Positions 43,376 to 51,858 of a stretch of DNA of 64,000 nucleotides are shown here, in pieces; the stretch's first letter is position 1; each line of letters begins with the position of its first letter. A program made the translations under genes and the position numbers. Under the pieces are notes generated by a model. It saw only the letters and a program-made list of their open reading frames with translations, did no database searches and had not been told where the DNA came from. This stretch comes from Brevundimonas sp. (GTDB taxonomy: Bacteria > Pseudomonadota > Alphaproteobacteria > Caulobacterales > Caulobacteraceae), in the NCBI RefSeq assembly GCF_013912065.1, contig NZ_JACESA010000008.1:62001-126000 (forward strand). Direction: 5' to 3'.

Positions 43376-45924
43376 TGGCGGCTCCAGCCAGCGATCGGCC
43401 GGTCGTCATCGTTACCGGCTCGAGCGGTTTCATCGGCTCGGCCCTGGTCAAACGTCTGGCCAAACGCTTCCGGGTGATCGGTTTCGATCGCGACCTGCCG
43501 CCCCATCCCCCTGCCGGCGCCGAATGCGTCTGCATCGACCTGGCGGATGACGCCAGCGTCGAGGCGGCGTTCGACCGGGTCCGGACAGGATACGGGCGCA
43601 AGATCGCTTCCGTCATCCATCTGGCGGCCTTCTTCGACCTCAGCGGCGAGCCCGACCCGCGCTACGAGGCGGTGACGGTGCGCGGAACCGGCCGCCTCCT
43701 GGACGGCCTCCAGGCCTTCGACGTCGAACAGTTTGTCTTCTCCAGCACCATGCTGGTGCACCAGCCGACGGAACCGGGCCGGCCGATCGACGAAACCGCG
43801 CCGCTCGACGCGAGTCTGCCCTATCGCGAATCCAAGGTTCTCACCGAGGCCTTGATCCGCGAAAAGCGCGGCAAGATCCCCGCCGTCTTCCTGCGGCCGG
43901 CCGGTATCTATGACGACGGCGGTCACTCCGCCTTCCTGGTCCAGCAAATCGCCCGCATTTACGAGAAACGGGCCAGCGCGCGGATCTATCCAGGCAGTCT
44001 GGCCACCGGCCAGCCCTCCCTGCACCTTGATGACCTGATGGCCGCCATCGCTCGGGTGATCGATCGACGCGCGGATCTGCCAGAGGACTTTCCGGTCCTG
44101 CTCGGTGAGACCGACGTGATGACCTATGACGAAATCCAGCGCGATCTCGGTCGGCTGATCCACGACGAGGCATGGGAGACGCTCTCCATTCCCAAGGCCG
44201 CCGCCAAGGCGGGAGCCTGGGCGGAAAGCGCCGTCTTCGATGAGGATGGTTTCATCCGGCCGTGGATGGTCGACATCTCCGGAGACCACTATGAGCTCGA
44301 CCTGACTGCGGCGCGGACCCATCTGGGCTGGTCTCCGAAACACACCCTACGCAAGAGCCTGCCGACCATCGTCGCCGGGCTGAAGGCCGACCCCTTCGCT
44401 TGGTATCAGGCCAACAGGCTCAACGCGGCCAGGGTCGCTGACGACAAGGTCGAGGCGGCGGCGGGGCGGGCCCACGCCATGAAGCCGGCGGAACACAGTC
44501 GGATGCTCGCCGAGCACACCCGCTCCATGCGCAGCATGCATTTCGACATGCTGTGGGTGCATTGGCTGACCATGGGGTTGGGCCTGTGGCTGGCGACGGT
44601 TCCGTTAATCTTCGGCGTCTTCACCCAGACCGAGTTCTCGGCCGCCATCCTGACGGTCACCGAGGAACGGAATCTGTGGGCGCCCGCCCTTCGCAACGCC
44701 CTGAGCGGCTGGAACGACGTGATCAGCGGCGTCCTGATCATGGTCTTCGCCGGGTTCTCCATGTCGCCGAGGGGCGGCTGGGCCCAATGGGCCAACACCG
44801 TCATCGGTATCTGGCTGCTCGGCGCCTCCATCCTGTTCTGGACGCCGAGCGCGGCGGTCTACAGCAACGACATGCTGGTCGGCGCCCTGGTGGTGGCCTT
44901 GACCATCCTGATCCCGATGATGCCGGGGATGAGCATGGAAGGGATGATGGACGAGACTGACACCCCGCCGGGCTGGAGCTATTGTCCTTCGACCTATCTC
45001 CAGCGCGTTCCGATCATCGCCCTGGGCCTGGTCGGTCTCGTGCTGTCAAGGATTCTCACCGCTTATCAGCTAGGCCATATCGACGGGGTTTGGGAGCCGT
45101 TCTTCAATGTTCCCGGGCCGCTCAACGGAACCGAGCGCGTCATCACCTCCGACATGTCCAAGGCCTGGCCGGTTGCCGACGGCGGGGTCGGGACCATCAC
45201 CTATATGATCGAGATTCTGATGGGGGCGATGGGCGGCCGGGCGCGGTGGCGCACCATGCCGTGGATGGTGTTGTTGTTCGGTATCGTCGTCGTTCCGCTC
45301 GGCGTGGTCAGCATCTATTTCATCATCGCCCAGCCTATCGTCATTGGCACCTACTGCACGCTCTGCATTGCGGCGGGCATCGCCATGCTGATCATGATCC
45401 CCTATTCCCTCGACGAACTGGTCGCCATGGGACAGTTCATGGTGCTGAACACCCGCCGAGGACGGCCCTTCTGGCGCGCCTTCTTTCGCGGCGACGCCCT
45501 GCCCGGCGGGACGATTGATCGCCGGGCCGGGTTCGGGGATGGAGTTCCGGCCGCAGCCGCCTCGGCGCTGCGGGGCGTCAATGCGCCATGGACCCTGGTG
45601 GTCTGCGCGGCACTTGGGGTCTGGCTGATGTTCTCGCGACTGGCCGTCGGGACTGAGGCGCCTCTCGCTGACAGCGATCACCTGATCGGAGCCCTGATTG
45701 TAACAACCTCCGTCATTGCCATGGCGGAAGTGGCGCGGCCCCTCCGCTTGCTGAACATTGTCCTGGCGACCTGGCTGGTGCTTAGCCCATGGATCATGGA
45801 GCAAAGCGGATTGATCTCTACGATCTCCGTAGTGCTCACCGGCTTGGCCGTCATGGTGCTGAGCCTTCCGCGCGGCCGCCGAAGCAAGGAGCATTACGGC
45901 GCCTGGGATCGGTTTATCGTCTAA
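43375..45924 (+). CDS. NAD-dependent epimerase/SDR fused to SPW- and VKOR-type membrane domains
   Basis: An 849-residue fusion. Residues about 8-330 are an extended short-chain dehydrogenase (VVIVTGSSGFIGSALVKRL; active-site YRESK). A membrane half follows: four helices around LNAAR to MPGMSMEGMM with SPRGGWAQWANTVIG (SPW type). Next is a VKOR-like unit with SYCPSTYLQRVPIIALGLVG and the redox motif GTYCTLCIAAGIAMLIMIPY. A final SPW-like four-helix part contains LVLSPWIMEQSG. The VKOR-like CxxC suggests disulfide or quinone redox chemistry in the membrane. The start overlaps the small peptide stop. Its role in metal resistance is unknown. Confidence 0.85.
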   Translation: MAAPASDRPVVIVTGSSGFIGSALVKRLAKRFRVIGFDRDLPPHPPAGAECVCIDLADDASVEAAFDRVRTGYGRKIASVIHLAAFFDLSGEPDPRYEAVTVRGTGRLLDGLQAFDVEQFVFSSTMLVHQPTEPGRPIDETAPLDASLPYRESKVLTEALIREKRGKIPAVFLRPAGIYDDGGHSAFLVQQIARIYEKRASARIYPGSLATGQPSLHLDDLMAAIARVIDRRADLPEDFPVLLGETDVMTYDEIQRDLGRLIHDEAWETLSIPKAAAKAGAWAESAVFDEDGFIRPWMVDISGDHYELDLTAARTHLGWSPKHTLRKSLPTIVAGLKADPFAWYQANRLNAARVADDKVEAAAGRAHAMKPAEHSRMLAEHTRSMRSMHFDMLWVHWLTMGLGLWLATVPLIFGVFTQTEFSAAILTVTEERNLWAPALRNALSGWNDVISGVLIMVFAGFSMSPRGGWAQWANTVIGIWLLGASILFWTPSAAVYSNDMLVGALVVALTILIPMMPGMSMEGMMDETDTPPGWSYCPSTYLQRVPIIALGLVGLVLSRILTAYQLGHIDGVWEPFFNVPGPLNGTERVITSDMSKAWPVADGGVGTITYMIEILMGAMGGRARWRTMPWMVLLFGIVVVPLGVVSIYFIIAQPIVIGTYCTLCIAAGIAMLIMIPYSLDELVAMGQFMVLNTRRGRPFWRAFFRGDALPGGTIDRRAGFGDGVPAAAASALRGVNAPWTLVVCAALGVWLMFSRLAVGTEAPLADSDHLIGALIVTTSVIAMAEVARPLRLLNIVLATWLVLSPWIMEQSGLISTISVVLTGLAVMVLSLPRGRRSKEHYGAWDRFIV

Positions 45925-46041
45925 GATTTGAGGGTTCACCCCGATTCAATTACCGACGACCTGGCCCCTCGGCGGCACCAAGTGCCGTCCCTGACCAAGG
46001 TTTATCGTTTCGCTGCCTGGATCAGGGGCGCCCTCTGCACC

Positions 46042-46773
46042 CTAATTTCCAGGACCGCCCGGCCGCCGGAACGCCCTGAACGCCTTCAGATCCCGCGCCA
46101 AACGGATCCAGAGCAGGATGATCCCCGTGATCACGATGCTCAGGGTGAGAACGGTCGTGATGATGATCAGCGGGTGGTTGAAGTTCTCGCCGGTCTTCCA
46201 GTCCATGATGTGGAGCCGCCAGAAGAAGTCGTAGAACCGCCAGACGCCCGAACGGCGCGTCACCACCTCTCCGGTTGCCGGCGACAGGTAGAAGGTCGTC
46301 TGCTCGCGGTCGGCGAAATCGACCCTCCAGAGCGGTCCTGTCCGGCCGGTTTCCTGAGGCGCCGTGGCCAGCAGCACGGCGTCGGACACCTTCGCCTCGC
46401 CCTTGTAGCCCGTCCGGGCGAACGCCGAGGCCTCGCCAGCGGACATCGGCCCGAAAGGAAGGCCTGTGACGGCGGACACGACGACGGGCTCTCCATCCGT
46501 CGGTTTCAGCGTCCAGGCGGGCCCGCGCGGCGTCGTGCGCAATTCCGCCTGGATTGGCGCCACGCCCGCGCGACGGGCCACGACGGCGAGGGTCGGAAGA
46601 GCTCCAACCTCAAGCAGAGCCGGCTTGAGTTCGGCCGCGCGATGTTCGCTACGCACCGTCTCGATCGGAATGACGGTCATGACCAGACCGCCGCCGACCC
46701 AGAACAGAACCTGCAGCCCCACCACGAGGGCGACCCATTTGTGAAGCTGGGTCGACAGCCTGAGAACCTTCAT
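46042..46773 (-). CDS. PepSY-type membrane protein
   Basis: A 243-residue protein with an N-terminal helix (WVALVVGLQVLFWVGGGLVM), a periplasmic domain containing a PepSY-like strand pattern (LWRVDFADREQTTFYLSPAT, then GEVVTRRSGVWRFYDFFWRL), and a C-terminal helix (IIITTVLTLSIVITGIILLW). PepSY-associated membrane proteins are linked to periplasmic redox and iron or copper handling. It starts 13 bp after the DUF411 gene on the same strand. The function is not established. Confidence 0.8.
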   Translation of the reverse strand: MKVLRLSTQLHKWVALVVGLQVLFWVGGGLVMTVIPIETVRSEHRAAELKPALLEVGALPTLAVVARRAGVAPIQAELRTTPRGPAWTLKPTDGEPVVVSAVTGLPFGPMSAGEASAFARTGYKGEAKVSDAVLLATAPQETGRTGPLWRVDFADREQTTFYLSPATGEVVTRRSGVWRFYDFFWRLHIMDWKTGENFNHPLIIITTVLTLSIVITGIILLWIRLARDLKAFRAFRRPGGPGN

Positions 46774-46786
46774 GGAACGAACCCGA

Positions 46787-47260
46787 CTAGCCGTGACGCG
46801 CGAAGACGCGTGTGCCGCCGCCCTCGAGGATCAGCAGGGTCTCATAGGGCTCGCGCTGGCCGTCCGGCGTCTCCATGCCCGGCGACCCCAGGGGCATCGC
46901 CGGAACCGCCAGGCCCACGGCCTTGGGACGCTCGGCCAGAAGCCGTCTCACGTCCTCGGCCGGCACATGGCCCTCCAGAACATAGCCCCCGATCAGGGCG
47001 GTGTGACAGGACGCGAGGGCTTCGGGCACGCCTTGGGTGCTGCGGATCGAGCGGAGACTGGGAAGCTCGCTGATCCGCGCCTCGAAGCCCGCGGCGCGCA
47101 TGTGATCCACCCAGGCCGTGCAACAGGCGCAGGTCGGCGTCTTGTAGACGGCGAGCTCGTTCGACGCGCGACCGACCGGGGCGCAGGCCGCGACCGCCAG
47201 GGCGCCCGTTCCCATGGCGATGAGACTGCGGCGTGAGAGTGGAATGGAGTGGGATCCCAT
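46787..47260 (-). CDS. DUF411 (CopG-like) periplasmic metal-binding protein
   Basis: A 157-residue protein with an Arg-Arg export signal (SRRSLIAMGTGALAVAAC) whose Cys26 could be lipidated. The mature domain has YKTPTCACCTAWVDHMR with Cys44, Cys46 and Cys47, and SCHTALIGGYVLEGHVP. This is the DUF411 family; studied CopG proteins have a thioredoxin-like fold and bind a small copper cluster through the CxCC motif. It probably sequesters or processes periplasmic copper. It lies in a minus-strand unit with PepSY, NTF2-like and DUF2231 genes. Confidence 0.88.
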   Translation of the reverse strand: MGSHSIPLSRRSLIAMGTGALAVAACAPVGRASNELAVYKTPTCACCTAWVDHMRAAGFEARISELPSLRSIRSTQGVPEALASCHTALIGGYVLEGHVPAEDVRRLLAERPKAVGLAVPAMPLGSPGMETPDGQREPYETLLILEGGGTRVFARHG

Positions 47261-47310
47261 GAGACCTCAAGAAAACGATGTGCAAACGGCGCTGACCGTC
47301 GCGGTCGCGC

Positions 47311-47778
47311 TCAGGCCGCCGGACGGAAAGGCCGCGCCGAGGAATGATAGATGTCGAACCTCCACTCGTCACCTCGCTTGCGCAGGACGCTGGTCGCGGC
47401 GCCGCGGCGTTCTATGGGAGCTCGCGCGCCGTCCTTGAAGGTGATGTGGTAGGTGTAGGTCTCGCTTACGAAGGCCGTATCGCCATCGACCTCGATCTTC
47501 ATGTCGTGGTCGCGGAAGTCGAACCCAGCGAGATCGGCGAACTCAGGACCCAGATGGTGCTCCAGATAGTAGGCGAACGATCCCTCCACGCCGCCGTTCT
47601 CGAAGATTTCGGAGTCGGACCAGAACAGGGCCGGCGTCTGCGACACATCCATCCGCTCGATGGCGGTCTTGTAGGCGGTGACCACGGCGCGGACCTGTTG
47701 TTCGTCCGCGGTCTGGGCCTGCGAGGCGGTGGCGAGGAGAGCGGCGACCGCCAGTCCGGCGAAGGTTGAACGAAACAT
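47311..47778 (-). CDS. Exported NTF2-like (SnoaL-type) protein
   Basis: A 155-residue protein with a signal peptide (MFRSTFAGLAVAALLATASQ, then A). The mature part has an NTF2-like cone fold pattern: QQVRAVVTAYKTAIERMD, then SGSxIFENGG read here as SDSEIFENGG, and the terminal strands SVLRKRGDEWRFDIYHSSAR. Conserved His residues in YLEHHLGPEF might bind metal. Such proteins appear repeatedly in copper islands, with unknown function. It is 50 bp upstream of the DUF411 gene. Confidence 0.75.
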   Translation of the reverse strand: MFRSTFAGLAVAALLATASQAQTADEQQVRAVVTAYKTAIERMDVSQTPALFWSDSEIFENGGVEGSFAYYLEHHLGPEFADLAGFDFRDHDMKIEVDGDTAFVSETYTYHITFKDGARAPIERRGAATSVLRKRGDEWRFDIYHSSARPFRPAA

Positions 47779-47867
47779 CGTGGGCGAGGCTCCTGTTTGC
47801 CGGCCGCGAAAGGTGTGTCGGACGGGCGTGGGTGAAAAAACGACAAGGTTGAACGACGGCGCGGCCT

Positions 47868-48518
47868 TCAGAACATCAGATGTCTCACGCCGTGGGTCAG
47901 CATGCCGCCCAAGAGGCCGTTGATCACGACGGCGACGGCGGTGAGCGTCAACAGGCCGATGTAGACTCTCTCGCGCCCGGGCCCCGGCCGGCGGACCCAG
48001 TGCTCCTTCGCCCACCAGCTGAGGAGGCCCAGCGCGGCGATCGAAGTGCCGAGCCATCTGTGAGAGGCGTGGGTCGCGTCGTCCCGTCCCGGCATCCCCA
48101 TGGCGAACCAGCCCAATGCCACTGCGCCGACCGCGGAGATGGCCGCCAAGGCGATGATGACGCGCGTGCCCTGGGTCAGGACCGGACGCCGGAGGGTCAG
48201 GGCGGCGATCTCGAGGAGGGCGGCGACGAGGAACAGGGCGATCGGAAAATGCACCGCGGCCGGGTGCATGGCGCCGAGCCAGCGGTACAGGCGCTGCGGC
48301 ATGGGTTTCGGACCCTCGTCCGCCATCATGGCCCCGTGGTCCATGTCGGCCGCCATGCCGGGCATGGCCATCATGTCCGATTGCGGCCCCTCGGCGGTCG
48401 ATGCGGCGCTCTGGCCGCGAACCGCCGGGGCGTCATGATCCTCGTGCGCGATCGCGGGCGCGCTCACCGACAAGGCGAGCGCGAGTCCCAATGCCGGGAA
48501 AAATCCGCGTGATGTCAT
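47868..48518 (-). CDS. DUF2231-type membrane protein with His/Met-rich N-terminus
   Basis: A 216-residue protein with a signal peptide (FFPALGLALALSVSAPAIAH). A His/Met-rich segment follows (HEDHDAP; MMAMPGMAADMDHGAMM). Then come four helices, starting at GAMHPAAVHFPIALFLVAAL, the typical first helix of DUF2231 proteins. The metal-ligand-rich segment would face the periplasm. The start follows a GGAGAGG Shine-Dalgarno. It is the first gene of a leftward unit and is divergent from the CnrYXH-like cassette. Confidence 0.8.
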   Translation of the reverse strand: MTSRGFFPALGLALALSVSAPAIAHEDHDAPAVRGQSAASTAEGPQSDMMAMPGMAADMDHGAMMADEGPKPMPQRLYRWLGAMHPAAVHFPIALFLVAALLEIAALTLRRPVLTQGTRVIIALAAISAVGAVALGWFAMGMPGRDDATHASHRWLGTSIAALGLLSWWAKEHWVRRPGPGRERVYIGLLTLTAVAVVINGLLGGMLTHGVRHLMF

Positions 48519-48635
48519 AAACCCTCTCCACTCCTGTCCCTTCTGCTATCTACGCAGCGCGAGGTCCGCCCCCTCGCCCGAGGGATGTCACGGTCTTGGC
48601 CGTAGTAGGATGTAGGGGCGCAAGGAGAGTGTTCG

Positions 48636-48917
48636 ATGTCGCTTAAACTGGATGACATTCTGGCCGAGTCCGCGATGACGCCCATCGGCCGGTCGCTCGA
48701 CGGGCTCGAACCGCTGGTCTGGAGCCGGGTCGAGACGCTTCGCGGCGAACGACTGGCCACGCAGGTCCGTCTCGGCGCGGTCGCCGTGGCCCTCGCCACC
48801 GGTCTGACGGCGGGCGGCGTCGGCGCGGCCGCCGCGCCGAGCCCGCCGGGAGAGATGGCCATCTTCACGGTCGATGCGGGCCTGTCGCCTCTGGTGAGAC
48901 TGGAAACCGGGCGGTGA
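48636..48917 (+). CDS. CnrY-like membrane anti-sigma factor
   Basis: A 93-residue protein with a cytoplasmic N-terminal half (LDDILAESAMTPIGRSLDGL), one membrane helix (VRLGAVAVALATGLTAGGVG) and a short periplasmic tail. Cupriavidus CnrY is a 95-residue single-helix anti-sigma protein with the same layout. Its stop overlaps the start of a CnrX-like sensor, followed by a CnrH-like sigma factor. I therefore assign it as the anti-sigma factor by position and topology; sequence similarity alone would be weak. The start has an AAGGAGAG Shine-Dalgarno. Confidence 0.7.
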   Translation: MSLKLDDILAESAMTPIGRSLDGLEPLVWSRVETLRGERLATQVRLGAVAVALATGLTAGGVGAAAAPSPPGEMAIFTVDAGLSPLVRLETGR

Positions 48918-49354
48918 TGCGCGGCTGGCGCGCGATCGTCCTGACGGCCGTGCTGGCGGCCGTCGCCAGCGGCGCGGGCACCTGGATCAGCGCCAGCTGG
49001 GTGCTGAGCCGGCGCGAGCCGCCGTCCCTGCACGACATCGTGCACCACGATCTCAAGCTGTCGCCTGACCAGTTGACGCGCATCGAGGCGGTCGAGGCCC
49101 GGTTCGCAGCGCGTCGGCCCGCGCTCGAAGCCGATGTCCGCGCGGCCAACCTCGAGCTGGCGCGCGCGATCGAACAGAGCGACGGCGACGGTCCCCCGGT
49201 TCAGGCCGCGGTCGACCATTTCCACGTCGCCATGGGCGCCCTTCAGAAGGAGACGATAGCCCACGTCTTCGAGATGCGGTCGGTGCTGACCCCTGCCCAG
49301 GCCGAGGTCTTCGACGACCGCATCGTGGCGGCTCTCGCGCCCGACGAAGGCTAG
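48917..49354 (+). CDS. CnrX-like periplasmic metal sensor
   Basis: A 145-residue protein anchored by one N-terminal helix (AIVLTAVLAAVASGAGTWIS). The periplasmic part is helical and belongs to the CnrX/CpxP-like heavy-metal-sensor group: LHDIVHHDLKLSPDQLTRIEA split, then FAARRPALEADVRAANLELA. The His residues in HDIVHHDL and in DHFHVAM are likely metal ligands, and Met in FEMRSVL may complete a site as in CnrX. Metal binding should loosen the CnrX-CnrY contact and free the sigma factor. A GTG one codon upstream is an alternative start. Confidence 0.82.
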   Translation: MRGWRAIVLTAVLAAVASGAGTWISASWVLSRREPPSLHDIVHHDLKLSPDQLTRIEAVEARFAARRPALEADVRAANLELARAIEQSDGDGPPVQAAVDHFHVAMGALQKETIAHVFEMRSVLTPAQAEVFDDRIVAALAPDEG

Positions 49355-49362
49355 CGTTCCGG

Positions 49363-49941
49363 GTGGAGAGTCCAGCGAACCTGTCAGCGCGCGCCGCCGG
49401 CGGCGATCGGGCGGCCTTCGGCGCGCTGATGCAGCAGACCAAGACGGCCCTGTTCCGCTTCGTCCGGCGCTATGTCGGCGACGAACAGGATGCGTGGGAT
49501 CTGTTGCAGGAGACCTATGCGGCGGCGTGGATCAACATCCGCCGCTATGACCCGACCCGGCCCTTCGAAGCTTGGATCCGGACCATAGCGCTCAACAAAT
49601 GCCGGGACTGGAGCCGCCGCCGGTTCGTCCGACGCCTGATCCGGGGCGACGTCGATCTGGCATCGCCGGAAGCCTTGGCCGTGGCGAACGGCGACGAGCC
49701 GGCGGATGAACGGATGGAGGCCGGCGACCGACTCGCCCGTCTGAACGAGGCGATCAGCCTTTTGCCGCCGCATCTCAAGGCCCCGCTGCTGCTCACCGCG
49801 ATCGAGGGGCGCAGCCAGGCGGAAGCGGCCGAAATTCTCGGCGTGACCGTCAAGACGGTGGAGACGCGCGTCGCGCGCGCCCGTCGCAAGCTGTTCGATG
49901 TCCTGGGCGGCGCGGGCGACGTCCCGCCGGCTCCGAAATGA
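49363..49941 (+). CDS. CnrH-like ECF sigma factor
   Basis: A 192-residue ECF sigma factor. Region 2 includes DEQDAWDLLQETYAAAWINI and FEAWIRTIALNKCRDW. Region 4 includes LLPPHLKAPLLLTAIEGRSQ and AEAAEILGVTVKTVETRVAR. The length nearly equals Cupriavidus CnrH (191 aa). It follows the CnrX-like gene by 8 bp and starts at GTG. The cassette order Y-X-H is that of metal-sensing CnrYXH systems. Targets are likely among the surrounding exported metal-binding genes. Confidence 0.9.
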   Translation: MESPANLSARAAGGDRAAFGALMQQTKTALFRFVRRYVGDEQDAWDLLQETYAAAWINIRRYDPTRPFEAWIRTIALNKCRDWSRRRFVRRLIRGDVDLASPEALAVANGDEPADERMEAGDRLARLNEAISLLPPHLKAPLLLTAIEGRSQAEAAEILGVTVKTVETRVARARRKLFDVLGGAGDVPPAPK

Positions 49942-50049
49942 CGCGGATGAAGGCCGGACGGCGAGGGCTGCGGCGCTCGCCCGCGTAAACCAGTATGAAG
50001 GCGTCGATGGAAATACCTGACCGTCGCCCTCTTATCAGGAGCTTGCCAC

Positions 50050-50385
50050 ATGAGATTGCCGATCCTCGCCGCGGCCGCGGCGGTCACCCTGGGCGCCTGC
50101 CAGCCCGCCGCCGAGCCTCAACCGGTGGACGCCGAGCCGACGCCGGACGCTTCAGCGATGGCTCCGATGGAAGCCGTGCCGGCCGCAACCCCCGAGGCGA
50201 CGCCGCCGCAGGCCGCCACGCCCGCCCCTGCCGCATCAACCCCGGCCGCGCCTCCCAAGGCATCGGCGCCCCGCCCGGCCCCCCGGCCCGCGCCCGCGCC
50301 AGAGCCGACACCGCCGCCTGCCGATCCGATGGCCGGCCATGACATGTCGAAGATGGACGGCATGACCATGCCGCCCAAACAGTAG
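50050..50385 (+). CDS. Pro/Ala-rich lipoprotein with Met/His tail
   Basis: A 111-residue protein with lipobox LGAC (Cys17). A long Pro/Ala-rich spacer follows, and the C-terminus is MAGHDMSKMDGMTMPPKQ, which resembles the GHDMSTM repeat units of the CopB protein in this window. It probably displays a Cu(I)-binding Met/His tail in the periplasm. It is preceded by the sigma cassette and followed 25 bp later by a CopC-like gene. Confidence 0.7.
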   Translation: MRLPILAAAAAVTLGACQPAAEPQPVDAEPTPDASAMAPMEAVPAATPEATPPQAATPAPAASTPAAPPKASAPRPAPRPAPAPEPTPPPADPMAGHDMSKMDGMTMPPKQ

Positions 50386-50410
50386 TTCGCTTGAAGTCCA
50401 GGAGTTTTCG

Positions 50411-50821
50411 ATGAACCGTTCAATACTCGCCACTCTCGCCGCCCTCGCGGCCTTCGCTCCTCTGTCGGCCGCCCAGGCCCAGAGCCAGTCGCATGCCGGC
50501 ATGTCGGCGCAGGACCACGCCGCCATGCAGGCGCCGGCCAATGGCGTGGCGACCACTCCGGCGGACAACGCCATGCTGTCCTCCGCCCCGACCACCTTCT
50601 CGGCGACTTTCCCGCACGCCATGGTCCTGACGTCCCTTCGCCTGACCGGCGGACCGTCGAACCAGGCGGTCGATGTGGCCCTGTCAGCGGAGGCTGCACC
50701 CGCGGTCACCGTCAGCGCCCCGCTTCCGGCCCTCGCGCCCGGCACCTACGCCGCCGCCTGGACCGCGAAGGGCGCCGACGGCCATCAGATGAACGGCGTC
50801 GTCCGTTTCATGGTTCACTGA
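50411..50821 (+). CDS. CopC-like periplasmic copper protein
   Basis: A 136-residue protein with a signal peptide (about residues 1-23, ending AQAQ). A Met/His segment follows (SHAGMSAQDHAAMQAP). Then comes a CopC-like Ig fold: FSATFPHAMVLTSLRLTGG and the conserved ending YAAAWTAKGADGHQMNGVVRF, where Asp-Gly-His matches the CopC ligand motif. It differs from copC at 35702 in having a longer N-terminus. A strong terminator follows. Confidence 0.82.
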   Translation: MNRSILATLAALAAFAPLSAAQAQSQSHAGMSAQDHAAMQAPANGVATTPADNAMLSSAPTTFSATFPHAMVLTSLRLTGGPSNQAVDVALSAEAAPAVTVSAPLPALAPGTYAAAWTAKGADGHQMNGVVRFMVH

Positions 50822-50866
50822 GGAGGCGGCCTCCCGCCTCCTGAGGGGCCGAAACCGAAGTGGGGA

Positions 50867-50896
50867 ACGCCGCGCGGCGAGCCGCGCGGCGTTTTT
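50867..50896 (+). terminator. Rho-independent terminator after the CopC-like gene
   Basis: ACGCCGCGCGG (50867-50877) pairs with CCGCGCGGCGT (50882-50892) around a 4-nt loop, followed by a run of T. It closes the rightward unit that begins at the sigma cassette or at the lipoprotein gene. Confidence 0.88.
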
Positions 50897-50981
50897 CTTG
50901 CGCGATCGGATCGTCGATCTGGCGCACCTCGATCGCGGGCGGCTTAAAAGCGACGCGGCGGTATCCCGCACGCCGAACCCT

Positions 50982-51743
50982 TCATTCACGCTGAGTGTGA
51001 AGCGCAGGCAGACAACGCGCCAGGCCCGTCAAGGTCCTGACCACCACGTCGGCGTCGCTGCGACGGGGTTCGGCCTCAAGGGCCCGTTCCGGATCATACA
51101 GCACGGTCCGACAGCCCAGAGCCTTGGCCGGACGGATGTCCCATTCGAGGCTGTCGCCGATCACGCAGACCTCGGGGGCCTCGACGGCCAGGGCGGCGAA
51201 CGCACGCCTGAACGCGTCGGGAAAGGGCTTTCCCACGCCGACTTCGCCCTCGATCTGAATGTGATCGAAATACGGTTCGAGACCGAACCGTTCGATCTTG
51301 GCGCGCTGCAACGGTCCGGCGCCGTTGGTGAGAAGCGCGAGGCGATAGCCCGCGTCGCGCAAGTCGAGCAGCAGGGCCTCAGCCCCCGCCTCGAGCCGCA
51401 TCTCTTCGTCCCGCCGCCGGCTGAAGGCGTCGGCGAGGCTCGAGACCGTTTCGCAAGCCGGTGCGGGATGGCCTTCCCGAAGCAGGGTCTCGAAGGCCGC
51501 TGTCGCGATGAGGCGCCGCGCGTGTCGTGGGTCGGCGCGACCCAACTCATGACACCGCGGGTCGCGCCAGAACGCCTGCCCGGCCCGCGTGAGCGCCTGC
51601 GCCGCGATATCCGGGGCGAGGCCGCCCAGCTCGGCTTGCATCATCAAGCAGACGCTCCGCCAGGCCAGATCCGGCCGGCGGTAGGCCGAGAGCAGGGTGT
51701 CGTCGAGGTCGATGACCACGGCCGAGAGGGGCCGCGGCCTCAC
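50982..51743 (-). CDS. HAD-superfamily phosphatase
   Basis: A 253-residue HAD hydrolase. Motif I is VVIDLDDTLL (Asp12 and Asp14), motif II is LALLTNGAG, the conserved Lys is in GVGKPFPDAF, and motif IV is VCVIGDSLEWDI. A helical cap lies between motifs I and II (C1 type). It resembles the YjjG/NANP-like phosphatases that act on nucleotides or sugar phosphates. It lies 115 bp downstream of copB on the same strand, but a role in metal resistance is not evident. Confidence 0.88.
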   Translation of the reverse strand: MRPRPLSAVVIDLDDTLLSAYRRPDLAWRSVCLMMQAELGGLAPDIAAQALTRAGQAFWRDPRCHELGRADPRHARRLIATAAFETLLREGHPAPACETVSSLADAFSRRRDEEMRLEAGAEALLLDLRDAGYRLALLTNGAGPLQRAKIERFGLEPYFDHIQIEGEVGVGKPFPDAFRRAFAALAVEAPEVCVIGDSLEWDIRPAKALGCRTVLYDPERALEAEPRRSDADVVVRTLTGLARCLPALHTQRE

Positions 51744-51858
51744 CGAGACCTCCCCGTCCTTTCCAGCCGCCGAGACCGGGGACGCCGCGCCTCGGCGACG
51801 ATCCGCGACCGCCTATCGGGGCCAAGGATCAGACGAGGCCCGCCGCCGCCGACCTTCG

